DNA of 5,188 nucleotides. It comes from an uncultured Eubacterium sp. (GTDB taxonomy: Bacteria; Bacillota; Clostridia; Peptostreptococcales; Anaerovoracaceae). Positions 1 through 5,034 of this stretch are shown here, one piece after another. Position numbers and translations under genes: made by a program. The notes below the pieces were generated by a model, which was not told where the DNA came from, searched no databases, and saw only the letters and a list, made by a program, of their open reading frames with translations. How positions within the stretch are numbered: the first letter of the stretch is position 1; each line of letters starts with the position of its first letter. Location: NCBI GenBank assembly GCA_947367725.1, contig CANBFZ010000165.1, forward strand, positions 1 through 5,188. Direction: 5' to 3'.

Positions 1-75
1 GAACACAGTAGTTAAGCTCTCAAGCGCTGATGATACTTGGCGGGAAGCTGCCTGGGAAAGTAGGACGTTGCCGGT
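1..75 (+). rRNA. rrf: 5S ribosomal RNA, 3' part (5' end outside window)
   Basis: The sequence carries the conserved 3' two thirds of a bacterial 5S rRNA: the GAACACAG..GTTAAGCTC block, the ACTTGG segment and the closing AGTAGGACGTTGCCGG that forms the 3' strand of helix I. The first roughly 40 nt of the gene lie to the left of the window. The 3' end is placed at about 75 because helix I should end at CCGG and the terminator stem begins at 78, so the exact end is uncertain by a few bases. It is presumably the last gene of an rRNA operon on the plus strand. The RNA is part of the large ribosomal subunit. Confidence 0.95.
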
Positions 76-77
76 TT

Positions 78-116
78 AAAAGGAAAAGACAGTCATGTGA
101 CTGTCTTTTCCTTTTT
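78..116 (+). terminator. Strong intrinsic terminator of the rRNA operon
   Basis: An 18-base arm at 78-95 (AAAAGGAAAAGACAGTCA) is perfectly complementary to 98-115, with only TG between them, so the real loop is about four bases. The 3' arm ends in a run of T (112-116). It starts two to three bases after the 5S end, as expected for the end of an rrn operon. The A-rich 5' arm also makes it a possible terminator in the opposite direction. Confidence 0.93.
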
Positions 117-284
117 AGGTTGTGAAGTACTTTTCAGGTGGATTGCCGCCAAGGCGGGAAGGTGCGGATTTTGCGCAGCTTTAGCTGCAGTGCAAAATGC
201 GACAGCGAAGAGAGGAAACCGAATGTAGGTTTCCGAACGAAGGAGCAGGAGGCGAAGCCGGATGCGTTGCCTGGGAAAGTAGAG
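117..284. other. Structured non-coding spacer behind the 5S gene, hairpin-rich
   Basis: I see no credible gene here. The stretch is more GC-rich than its surroundings and holds a series of short inverted repeats: CCGCC/GGCGG (146-157), a compound hairpin 168-198 made of ATTTTGC/GCAAAAT around GCAGCT/AGCTGC, a GGAAACC/GGTTTCC hairpin (214-234), and a small GGC-GAA-GCC (251-259). It ends with a 15-base copy of the 5S tail (268-282) and runs into a second terminator. A long minus-strand reading frame across it has no plausible ribosome binding site and is probably an artefact of base composition. From memory, similar blocks recur behind rRNA operons of Lachnospiraceae and yield spurious hypothetical proteins. 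That last point is recollection, not something visible here. Confidence 0.6.
268..282 (+). repeat. 15-base duplicate of the 5S rRNA tail
   Basis: TGCCTGGGAAAGTAG occurs at 49-63 inside the 5S gene and again, identical, at 268-282. After the second copy the sequence diverges (AGTAAG instead of GACGTT) and leads straight into a terminator, mimicking the 5S-terminator arrangement. It may be a remnant of a second 5S copy or of rrn recombination. Confidence 0.75.
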
Positions 285-310
285 TAAGTTACAAAGTAGC
301 TTGTTTTTTT
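285..310 (+). terminator. Second intrinsic terminator downstream of the rRNA operon
   Basis: AAGTTAC (286-292) pairs with GTAGCTT (296-302), including one G-T wobble, around an AAA loop. A run of seven T (304-310) follows. The stem is short (7-8 bp) but the T tract is good. It would stop transcripts that read through the first terminator. Confidence 0.72.
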
Positions 311-448
311 GTGTCTGAAAGAAATGAAAGACACGTCTGAAATGAGGCATTTGAATACACGGAAACACACGCGCAGCGGTGATTGCTTTGGTGTGGGGAA
401 AAGAAGTATGTTGGAAGTATGTTAGGGGTTTGCTGCAAAGCAGAGATC
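311..448. other. Gene-free stretch with small repeats, 3' of the xre gene
   Basis: Together with 117-310 this makes 332 bases without a supported gene. It contains an inverted repeat GTGTCT (311-316)/AGACAC (329-334) with a 12-base loop, a direct repeat GTCTGAAA (313-320 and 335-342), and a tandem 11-base repeat GAAGTATGTTG/A (403-413, 414-424). No convincing intrinsic terminator for the minus-strand xre gene was found here. The plus-strand reading frames that begin near 380 lie mostly antisense to xre and lack ribosome binding sites. Confidence 0.5.
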
Positions 449-751
449 TTAGATGGAGGCAGGAGATTCTACGAAGTATCGGATTTCACAGACGAGGCGG
501 CGCTGCTGCTGTGCAGTATGTTCAGATGTGTGTCCAAGCAGGAGATAATCAGAAGAAACATTGAGAATCTGCATCAGCAGCGTAAAATTTTTTAAAGAGA
601 GGCCTTTGTTGCCATTTTCAATCTCTCTGAGAAATTTTGGTGTAATACAAAGATAGCCTGCCAGTGTTTCCTGGCTTAGATGCATATTTTCTCTGCTGCT
701 GCGAATGCGAGCACCTAGCTCTATTTTGTTTAACTGTTGTAGTTCTATCAT
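449..751 (-). CDS. Xre-family helix-turn-helix transcriptional regulator
   Basis: The 100-residue protein has a complete Xre/Cro-type DNA-binding domain at about residues 12-73: LGARIRSSRE opens helix 1, LSQETLAGYL is the first half of the helix-turn-helix, ITPKFLREIENG contains the recognition helix and its typical IE-x-G end, and LSLKNFTLLMQILNVSSDYLLLG closes the fold. The remaining 27 residues are polar and show no recognisable effector domain, so this is a minimal single-domain regulator. The start at 751 is fixed by GGAGG at 759-763 on the minus strand, seven bases upstream. It is convergent with the rRNA operon and divergent from the tmk operon. Its target is unknown. Autoregulation is plausible for the family but is inference. 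The helix-turn-helix assignment is firm; no specific name can be given. Confidence 0.9.
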   Translation of the reverse strand: MIELQQLNKIELGARIRSSRENMHLSQETLAGYLCITPKFLREIENGNKGLSLKNFTLLMQILNVSSDYLLLGHTSEHTAQQQRRLVCEIRYFVESPASI

Positions 752-768
752 CTCGATACCTCCATAGG

Positions 769-774
769 ATTATA
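769..774 (-). promoter_or_regulatory. Possible -10 element for the xre gene
   Basis: On the minus strand a perfect TATAAT lies at 774-769, but no good -35 hexamer is seen 16-18 bases upstream (CTCTAT at a 17-base spacing). A start seven bases downstream would leave a leader of only about 13 nt, cutting into the ribosome binding site, so this is weak. Two direct GGATTA repeats on the plus strand (767-772, 785-790) overlap and flank it. Confidence 0.3.
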
Positions 775-924
775 CTGATTTAGTGGATTACATAGAGTTT
801 GATGATATATGATATCCTCTCTTCTAGCAGGGTGTTTTGACCTTTTTTGGTTGTTTTTTTGTAAGAACATTATTTTACTGCTTTTGCTTTTTTACGTTTG
901 CTGAGACGATTGATGAGGAAAGGG

Positions 925-953
925 TTTATCTTAACCAGATTTTGTGATATACT
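925..953 (+). promoter_or_regulatory. Sigma-A-type promoter for the tmk operon (extended -10)
   Basis: A TATACT -10 hexamer (948-953) is preceded by the extended -10 dinucleotide TG at 945-946. A partial -35, TTTATC (925-930), sits exactly 17 bases upstream. Transcription would begin near 960, giving a leader of about 34 nt before the first start codon at 994. It is the best promoter candidate between xre and tmk. Confidence 0.6.
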
Positions 954-980
954 TACTTATGTATATTTAGGCGAACAGAA

Positions 981-986
981 AGGAGG
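981..986 (+). promoter_or_regulatory. Ribosome binding site of the 35-residue ORF
   Basis: A full AGGAGG lies seven bases before the ATG at 994. It is the main argument that the short ORF is translated and that its start is 994, not the in-frame TTG at 898, which lies upstream of the promoter. Confidence 0.75.
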
Positions 987-993
987 ACGGATT

Positions 994-1101
994 ATGATTC
1001 TATTAAAAGTGATATTCTGTATTCTGCTTTGCTGTCCGCTTGCTTATGGGATTGCATTGCTATTTATGAAAATGGTGGATGATGCAGTCAAGAAGCACTA
1101 G
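994..1101 (+). CDS. Small single-pass membrane peptide, 35 residues, unknown function
   Basis: The predicted peptide is a hydrophobic helix of about 24 residues (ILLKVIFCILLCCPLAYGIA and onward) followed by a short charged tail, VDDAVKKH. The positive end suggests a membrane-anchored peptide with the C terminus in the cytoplasm, though this is only a charge argument. It contains three cysteines (residues 9, 13 and 14). A perfect ribosome binding site at 981-986 and a promoter immediately upstream support translation. Its stop codon TAG overlaps the ribosome binding site of tmk (AGGAG, 1100-1104), so it heads the operon and may couple translation to tmk. I do not recognise a family. It could be a leader peptide or a real small membrane protein. 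Confidence 0.62.
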   Translation: MILLKVIFCILLCCPLAYGIALLFMKMVDDAVKKH

Positions 1102-1110
1102 GAGTAGAGC

Positions 1111-1734
1111 ATGAAACGAGGACTTTTTATTACACTGGAAGGACCGGATGGTTCGGGAAAGTCGACACAGATAGAATATTTGAAAACATATTTTGCTGAT
1201 AAGAATTTGCCGTGTATATTTACTAGGGAGCCTGGTGGGACTGCAATTGGGGAAAAGCTTCGCAGTATTATTCTTGATAAAGAAAATCAGGAGATGTGTG
1301 ATATGACCGAAACCCTTCTTTATGCAGCGGCAAGAGCGCAGCATGTGCAGGAACGGATAAAACCGGCCTTAGAAGCGGGAACAATCGTGGTTTGTGACCG
1401 ATTCATCGACTCTAGCATTGCGTATCAGGGGTATGGAAGAAATCTGGGAGATGTGGTAAGAATCATCAATGAACTTGCAATTTCAGGGTGTATGCCCGAT
1501 GTGACTTTTTTACTGGAGCTTTCACCGGAGATTGGAAAGTCCCGAATTTGCGAAGAGAACAGAGACCGACTGGAACAGGAAAAACTGGAATTCCATGATA
1601 AGGTCTATGCTGGCTATCAGGAGATTGCCAAAATTTATTCAGGTCGGTTTGTGGAAATTGATGCGGGTATGCAGAAAGAAGAAATTCGAGATGAGATCTA
1701 TACCCAGATTGACCGAATTTTGAGGGGCGAATAG
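1111..1734 (+). CDS. tmk: Thymidylate kinase (dTMP kinase)
   Basis: The enzyme phosphorylates dTMP to dTDP with ATP, a cytoplasmic step needed for dTTP supply in both the de novo and salvage routes. The 207 residues match the family length. Visible motifs are the P-loop GPDGSGKST (11-19), the REPGG dTMP-binding loop (39-43), the AAARAQH segment (72-78) that contacts the substrate, the DRF motif (96-98) followed by SSIAYQGYGR (101-110), and a lid region rich in charged residues (about 146-160, including RDRLEQE). The ATG is preceded by AGGAG six bases upstream. The next gene begins one base after the stop, so tmk and holB are almost certainly co-transcribed, as in Bacillus subtilis, where yaaQ and yaaR lie between them. 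No anomalies are seen. Confidence 0.97.
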   Translation: MKRGLFITLEGPDGSGKSTQIEYLKTYFADKNLPCIFTREPGGTAIGEKLRSIILDKENQEMCDMTETLLYAAARAQHVQERIKPALEAGTIVVCDRFIDSSIAYQGYGRNLGDVVRIINELAISGCMPDVTFLLELSPEIGKSRICEENRDRLEQEKLEFHDKVYAGYQEIAKIYSGRFVEIDAGMQKEEIRDEIYTQIDRILRGE

Positions 1735-1735
1735 T

Positions 1736-2545
1736 ATGTCATTAAAAGCGTATACGGCGTTTCGTAAACTGACAGACAGAATCAGCAGAGCGATTATATA
1801 CGGCAATGTTTCTCATGCCTATATTATTGAAGGAGATAGCTGTATTGATAAAGCGCAGTTTGCGAAAGACTTTATAAAGGCGATTTTGTGTGAAGAAGAG
1901 CCTGGATTTGGCTGTGATAGGTGTGTAATTTGCAGAAAGATTGACCATGATAATTATGAGGATTTGTACACCGTGAAAGCGGATGATCTTTCACTGAAGG
2001 ATGCGGCAATTTCAGCATTGCAGGAAAAATTAAAGAATAAACCTACTGGCGGCATGCGCAACATTGCTGTGATTGAGGATGCAGATACGATGACAGTGAG
2101 AGCGCAGAACCGTCTGCTGAAGACACTGGAAGAACCCAATCGCGGTACAGTGCTCATTCTTTTATCGGAAAATACAGAGAATCTTTTGCAGACCATTACA
2201 TCCAGATGTATCATTTATCGTTTGGGAAATTACGAAAGTGGTAAGGAAACGCTGCATCTCTCCGGGGCTGAAATGATGATGCAGATGCTGATTGACGGCG
2301 CCTATTTCTGTGATATGAAAGAGCAGCTTGGTAAAATCGTCAAGGACAGGAAGGATGCATTTTTGCTTCTTGACGGCATGGAACGTCTCTATCGAAAGTA
2401 TTTGACTGGAGAGGGCACGCAGGCTGTCCGTAGAGAACGGCTGATTTCCAATATCAAGTATATTGAAGAAGCTAGGCGAGATCTCCTTGCAAATGTGAAC
2501 TATAAATATGCTGTCAGGAATCTGATTTTAAAACTTGGAGGATAA
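1736..2545 (+). CDS. holB: DNA polymerase III delta' subunit (clamp loader)
   Basis: Delta' is a non-catalytic member of the clamp-loader complex that loads the beta clamp onto primed DNA. The AAA+ core is recognisable from SHAYIIEG (26-33), which is followed by a degenerate P-loop (GDSCIDKA) lacking the GxxxxGK[ST] pattern, so ATP binding here is doubtful, as is usual for delta'. A zinc-binding module has four cysteines at 52, 60, 63 and 66. A Walker B-like AVIEDAD (111-117), AQNRLLKTLEEP (123-134) and the SRC motif (156-158) follow. At 269 residues it is shorter than the roughly 330-residue E. coli and B. subtilis proteins, mainly in the C-terminal domain. The start at 1736 has GAGGGG eight bases upstream, inside the end of tmk. 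The final codons contain the ribosome binding site of ricT. Confidence 0.92.
   Translation: MSLKAYTAFRKLTDRISRAIIYGNVSHAYIIEGDSCIDKAQFAKDFIKAILCEEEPGFGCDRCVICRKIDHDNYEDLYTVKADDLSLKDAAISALQEKLKNKPTGGMRNIAVIEDADTMTVRAQNRLLKTLEEPNRGTVLILLSENTENLLQTITSRCIIYRLGNYESGKETLHLSGAEMMMQMLIDGAYFCDMKEQLGKIVKDRKDAFLLLDGMERLYRKYLTGEGTQAVRRERLISNIKYIEEARRDLLANVNYKYAVRNLILKLGG
2537..2541 (+). promoter_or_regulatory. Ribosome binding site deciding the ricT start
   Basis: GGAGG lies within the last codons of holB, eight bases before the ATG at 2550. The in-frame TTG at 2535 overlaps this site and has none of its own, so 2550 is the better start. Confidence 0.85.
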
Positions 2546-2549
2546 CAAT

Positions 2550-3476
2550 ATGATAAAAGTAGCTGGAGTAAGATTTAAGAATGCCGGCAAAGTATATTAT
2601 TTTGACCCTGCGGGACTTGCAGTCGTGTCTGGAGATTCTGTCATTGTGGAGACTGCCAGAGGACTGGAGTTCGGTACGGTGACCATGGATATCACAGAAA
2701 TGCGCGACGAGGAAATTGTACAGCCTCTGAAGAAAATCGTTAGAATCGCTGGCGCAGAAGATATCCGGCGCCACGAAGAAAACGAGAAGAAAAAGGCCAG
2801 AGCACTGAAGCTCTGTCAAGAGAAAATTGAAAAGCACAATTTGGAGATGAAGCTGATTGATGTAGAATATACCTTTGATAATAATAAAATTATTTTCTAT
2901 TTTACAGCAGACGGAAGAGTGGATTTTAGAGAACTGGTCAAAGATTTGGCAGGTGTATTCAAGATGCGTATTGAACTGCGGCAGATTGGCGTCAGAGATG
3001 AAGCGAAAATGCTTGGCGGCATCGGTTCCTGCGGTAAGAGCCTTTGCTGTAGCAGCTGGCTGTCTGATTTTGAGCCGGTCTCCATCAAAATGGCGAAAGT
3101 GCAGAATCTGTCGCTGAATCCTACAAAGATTTCTGGCATCTGCGGTCGTCTCATGTGTTGTCTGAAATATGAAAACGATGTATATATGGAACTGCGTAAA
3201 GGGCTTCCTGACAACGGCGAAAAAGTTAAGACGCGTGACGGTATGGGAAAAGTTGTGGAAACCAATATTTTAGAAAGTAAAGTAAAGGTCAGATTGTATA
3301 CCGGAGAGAAGGATGATGACGGCGCAGAAAAACTGGGTACAGAGATATTCACTTATAAAAAAGATGAAATTAAACGACTGGGCCACAAAAAGCACGGCGG
3401 TGTACAGAACAATAACATTTTAGAGGAAGTTGACGCAGAGTATATCGACGAGCTGAAAGCATTAATTAAGGAGTAG
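2550..3476 (+). CDS. ricT: RicT/YaaT, PSP1-domain protein of the Ric complex
   Basis: In Bacillus subtilis RicT (YaaT) acts with RicA and RicF in a complex that carries iron-sulfur clusters, promotes RNase Y-dependent mRNA maturation and affects sporulation, competence and biofilm formation. From the ATG at 2550 the protein has 308 residues and begins with the characteristic VAGVRFKNAGKVYYFDP. The PSP1 domain spans about residues 40-150 (ARALKLCQEKIEKHNLEMKL.., DGRVDFRELVKDLAGVF, IELRQIGVRDEAK). It is followed by the cysteine cluster C161, C166, C167, C198, C203 and C204 in GSCGKSLCCSSW and GICGRLMCCLKYE, the likely cluster ligands, all intact. A lysine-rich C terminus follows. Start choice rests on GGAGG at 2537-2541; holB ends four bases before it. 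The partners RicA and RicF are not in the window. Confidence 0.94.
   Translation: MIKVAGVRFKNAGKVYYFDPAGLAVVSGDSVIVETARGLEFGTVTMDITEMRDEEIVQPLKKIVRIAGAEDIRRHEENEKKKARALKLCQEKIEKHNLEMKLIDVEYTFDNNKIIFYFTADGRVDFRELVKDLAGVFKMRIELRQIGVRDEAKMLGGIGSCGKSLCCSSWLSDFEPVSIKMAKVQNLSLNPTKISGICGRLMCCLKYENDVYMELRKGLPDNGEKVKTRDGMGKVVETNILESKVKVRLYTGEKDDDGAEKLGTEIFTYKKDEIKRLGHKKHGGVQNNNILEEVDAEYIDELKALIKE
3468..3473 (+). promoter_or_regulatory. Ribosome binding site of the tRNA methyltransferase gene
   Basis: AAGGAG lies within the last codons of ricT. It is nine bases before ATG 3483 and six before the in-frame GTG 3480, so both starts are usable and differ by one residue. Confidence 0.7.
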
Positions 3477-3482
3477 TAAGTG

Positions 3483-4217
3483 ATGGAACTTCGGTTGGAT
3501 GAGACCGGTTTCGGCACACTGGAGATTTTTCAGCAGCCATCCGCGTTTTGTTATGGCGTAGATGCGGTGCTGCTTGCAGATTTTGCGGCTGGTGGTGCGG
3601 CAAAGAAAAAAGAAGCGTGTAGGATTATGGATTTGGGAACAGGGACAGGCATTGTACCGCTGATTCTTAGTCATAAGACGCGGGCTGAATATATTGCAGG
3701 TATAGAAGTGCAGGAAAATGCCTGGCAGTTGGCAGAAAAGAACCGGCAGCACAACGGGCTTACGGCACGTTTGCATTTTTTTCACTGCAATGTGAAAGCC
3801 TATCCCCTTTCTCTGCGCGGCACCTTTGATATCGTGACGACCAATCCGCCTTATACGCCGTTTCACGGTGGTTTAGAGAGCGCCAATCTGGAAAAGGCTA
3901 TTGCGCGTCATGAGATAAAAGCTTCCCTTGACGATTTCATAAAAACTGCGTCAGCACTTTTAAAGGACAAAGGCGATTTTTACATGGTGCATCGTCCTGC
4001 CAGGCTGGCGGATATCTGTGTCAGCTGTAGGAATCATGGACTGGAACCAAAGGAAATGCGGTTTGTCAGTGGAAAGCCGTTTGAACGACCGAATTTACTG
4101 CTGGTACACTGTGTGAAACATGGGAATCCAGAATTACGTATGCTGGATCCACTCTTTGTGCATGAGAATGATGGTGCCTATTCCGAAGAAATTCTAAAAA
4201 TTTATGAGAAAATGTAA
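3483..4217 (+). CDS. trmN6: tRNA1(Val) (adenine37-N6)-methyltransferase family (TrmN6/YabB)
   Basis: This is a class I S-adenosylmethionine-dependent methyltransferase of the YfiC/TrmN6/YabB family, which in E. coli methylates N6 of A37 in tRNA1(Val). In the 244-residue protein (from ATG 3483), SAM-binding motif I is MDLGTGTGIVPL (49-60), an acidic residue after AGIE (72-75) is placed to bind the ribose, and the catalytic NPPY motif of N6-adenine methyltransferases is at 121-124. Family-typical blocks follow: ARHEIKASLDDFIKTASALL (141-160), VHRPARLADI (169-178), GLEPKEMRFV (186-195), and the C-terminal DPLFVHENDGAYSEEI. A start at GTG 3480 would add one residue and cannot be excluded. The gene follows ricT by six bases and ends the operon; no clear terminator follows. 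YabB is the equivalent neighbour in Bacillus subtilis. The exact tRNA substrate in this organism is inferred. Confidence 0.92.
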   Translation: MELRLDETGFGTLEIFQQPSAFCYGVDAVLLADFAAGGAAKKKEACRIMDLGTGTGIVPLILSHKTRAEYIAGIEVQENAWQLAEKNRQHNGLTARLHFFHCNVKAYPLSLRGTFDIVTTNPPYTPFHGGLESANLEKAIARHEIKASLDDFIKTASALLKDKGDFYMVHRPARLADICVSCRNHGLEPKEMRFVSGKPFERPNLLLVHCVKHGNPELRMLDPLFVHENDGAYSEEILKIYEKM

Positions 4218-4225
4218 TAAATGGG

Positions 4226-4254
4226 TTGCTATTTTATGGTAGAAACTGTATAAT
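4226..4254 (+). promoter_or_regulatory. Sigma-A promoter for the coiled-coil gene and abrB
   Basis: TTGCTA (4226-4231) and a perfect TATAAT (4249-4254) are separated by exactly 17 bases. The predicted transcription start near 4261 leaves a leader of about 23 nt containing AAGGAGG (4271-4277). It lies only nine bases after the methyltransferase stop and should separate expression of these two genes from the tmk operon. Confidence 0.85.
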
Positions 4255-4283
4255 AATCCATAGTCAGGATAAGGAGGTTCAAT

Positions 4284-4637
4284 ATGGTTACAATTGATCT
4301 GAAGGCTACGCTGGTTTACCTTTTGTTTGCGGCTTTGCTTGTGCTGGTCGTGTATTTCATTATGATTGCAAGAAATCTGGTGAAGACAGTGAAGGAAACC
4401 AATAAAATCCTGAAAGACGCCTCGGTAATTTCCGGCATTGCAGCGGAGAAAGCCGAACAGATGGATGAGATGATTGGTGATGTGCAGTCCGCCGTTTCCG
4501 ATATTTCTCAGGCTGTGAAAGGACAGCAGAATCTGGTTGGAGCTGTGTCCAATATTGTCAAGGCTTTAGGCTCTCTAGTCGCGATTTTTAAAAAAGAGAG
4601 CGAGCAGGAGAGCGGAAATAAGAAAAAAAGTAAGTAA
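4284..4637 (+). CDS. Membrane-anchored coiled-coil protein, DUF948-like, unknown function
   Basis: The 117-residue protein has one N-terminal transmembrane helix at about residues 8-29 (LVYLLFAALLVLVVYFIMIA is its core). A charged, heptad-like region runs from about 30 to 100 (NLVKTVKETNKIL, AEKAEQMDEMIGDVQSAVSDISQAV), and the tail is lysine-rich and probably disordered (KKESEQESGNKKKSK). This layout resembles DUF948/YtxG-type proteins, but no diagnostic motif proves membership. The start is supported by AAGGAGG six bases upstream. It is transcribed from its own promoter and lies 26 bases before abrB, with which it is probably co-transcribed. The membrane topology is likely N-out or a signal anchor with the coiled coil in the cytoplasm, by inference from the RN..K residues after the helix. 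I do not know its function. Confidence 0.85.
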   Translation: MVTIDLKATLVYLLFAALLVLVVYFIMIARNLVKTVKETNKILKDASVISGIAAEKAEQMDEMIGDVQSAVSDISQAVKGQQNLVGAVSNIVKALGSLVAIFKKESEQESGNKKKSK

Positions 4638-4663
4638 TCGCGAGAAGCTGAAAGGAGTTTTTT

Positions 4664-4906
4664 ATGAAAGCAACAGGGATTGTAAGACCAGTAGACGCTT
4701 TAGGAAGAGTCGTAATTCCGGTGGAACTGAGAAGAAACTTGAATATCAAGACTGAAGATTCTTTGGAAATTTTTGTAGACGGTCAGTACATCTTATTAAA
4801 AAAATATGAACCTTCCTGCATTTTCTGCGGAGAAATGGGCGATGTAAGATTGATTCACGGGAAGACTGTATGTGTTGACTGCATTGAAGAAATGAAGAAA
4901 ATGTAA
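4664..4906 (+). CDS. abrB: AbrB-family transition-state regulator with CxxC/CxxC tail
   Basis: The N-terminal 50 residues are a classic AbrB swapped-hairpin DNA-binding domain: GIVRPVDALGRVVIPVELRR (5-24), NLNIKTEDSLEIFV and ILLKKYEP. Bacillus AbrB represses post-exponential genes (biofilm, sporulation, antibiotics) as a dimer or tetramer; the same role here is inferred from homology. The C-terminal part differs from Bacillus AbrB: it has CIFC at 52-55 and CVDC at 70-73, a spacing expected for a small zinc ribbon. That form is, to my knowledge, common among clostridial AbrB proteins. The 80-residue length is short compared with 90-96 in Bacillus. AAAGGAG lies six bases before the ATG. It is followed by a clear terminator, so it ends its transcription unit. 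Confidence 0.93.
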   Translation: MKATGIVRPVDALGRVVIPVELRRNLNIKTEDSLEIFVDGQYILLKKYEPSCIFCGEMGDVRLIHGKTVCVDCIEEMKKM

Positions 4907-4920
4907 ATTTATTTTCAGAA

Positions 4921-4946
4921 AAAGTCTGCTTCGGCAGATTTTTTTT
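4921..4946 (+). terminator. Intrinsic terminator after abrB with UUCG tetraloop
   Basis: AAAGTCTGC (4921-4929) pairs with GCAGATTTT (4934-4942), including one G-T wobble, around a TTCG loop of the stable C(UUCG)G type. Eight T (4939-4946) overlap the 3' arm and continue past it. It lies 14 bases after the abrB stop. Confidence 0.92.
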
Positions 4947-4955
4947 CATCTTTAG

Positions 4956-4984
4956 TTGAAAAAAAGGGGAATCATTAGTATACT
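4956..4984 (+). promoter_or_regulatory. Sigma-A promoter of murA
   Basis: TTGAAA (4956-4961) and TATACT (4979-4984) are separated by 17 bases, both near consensus. Transcription should begin near 4991, giving a leader of about 73 nt before the GTG at 5064. It starts ten bases after the abrB terminator, so murA is an independent unit. Confidence 0.85.
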
Positions 4985-5000
4985 ATTAAGAGGCTTTCAG

Positions 5001-5024
5001 CAGACAGTATTTTGTGCATGTCTG
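5001..5024 (+). repeat. Inverted repeat in the murA leader
   Basis: CAGACA (5001-5006) and TGTCTG (5019-5024) are perfectly complementary with a 12-base loop. In the leader RNA this could form a modest hairpin. There is no T tract, so it is not a terminator. Confidence 0.4.
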
Positions 5025-5034
5025 ATGAAGTAAT

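Noticed and set aside
93..370. Two overlapping minus-strand reading frames across the 5S spacer (78 and 91 codons)
   Set aside because: They run through the rRNA terminator, have no ribosome binding site, and give a composition unlike a folded protein. Structured non-coding DNA explains them better.
379..595. Plus-strand reading frames of 61 and 70 codons
   Set aside because: They lie largely antisense to the xre gene, lack ribosome binding sites and resemble no family.
837..865. Alternative plus-strand promoter TTGACC-17-TGTAAG
   Set aside because: The -35 is good but the -10 is poor, and the extended -10 promoter at 925-953 is closer to the operon and better formed. It could still be a minor upstream promoter.
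898..993. N-terminal extension of the small membrane peptide from a TTG at 898
   Set aside because: The extension starts upstream of the best promoter and has no ribosome binding site, whereas ATG 994 has a perfect one.
2535..2549. TTG start giving a RicT five residues longer
   Set aside because: The TTG overlaps the GGAGG that serves ATG 2550, and family members begin close to the ATG-encoded residues.
2897..3352. 151-codon minus-strand reading frame inside ricT
   Set aside because: It is a shadow of ricT: fully overlapped by a gene with recognised motifs, serine- and proline-rich, with no ribosome binding site.
3462..3866. 134-codon minus-strand reading frame opposite the methyltransferase gene
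   Set aside because: It is antisense to a well-supported gene and shows no recognisable domain or translation signal.
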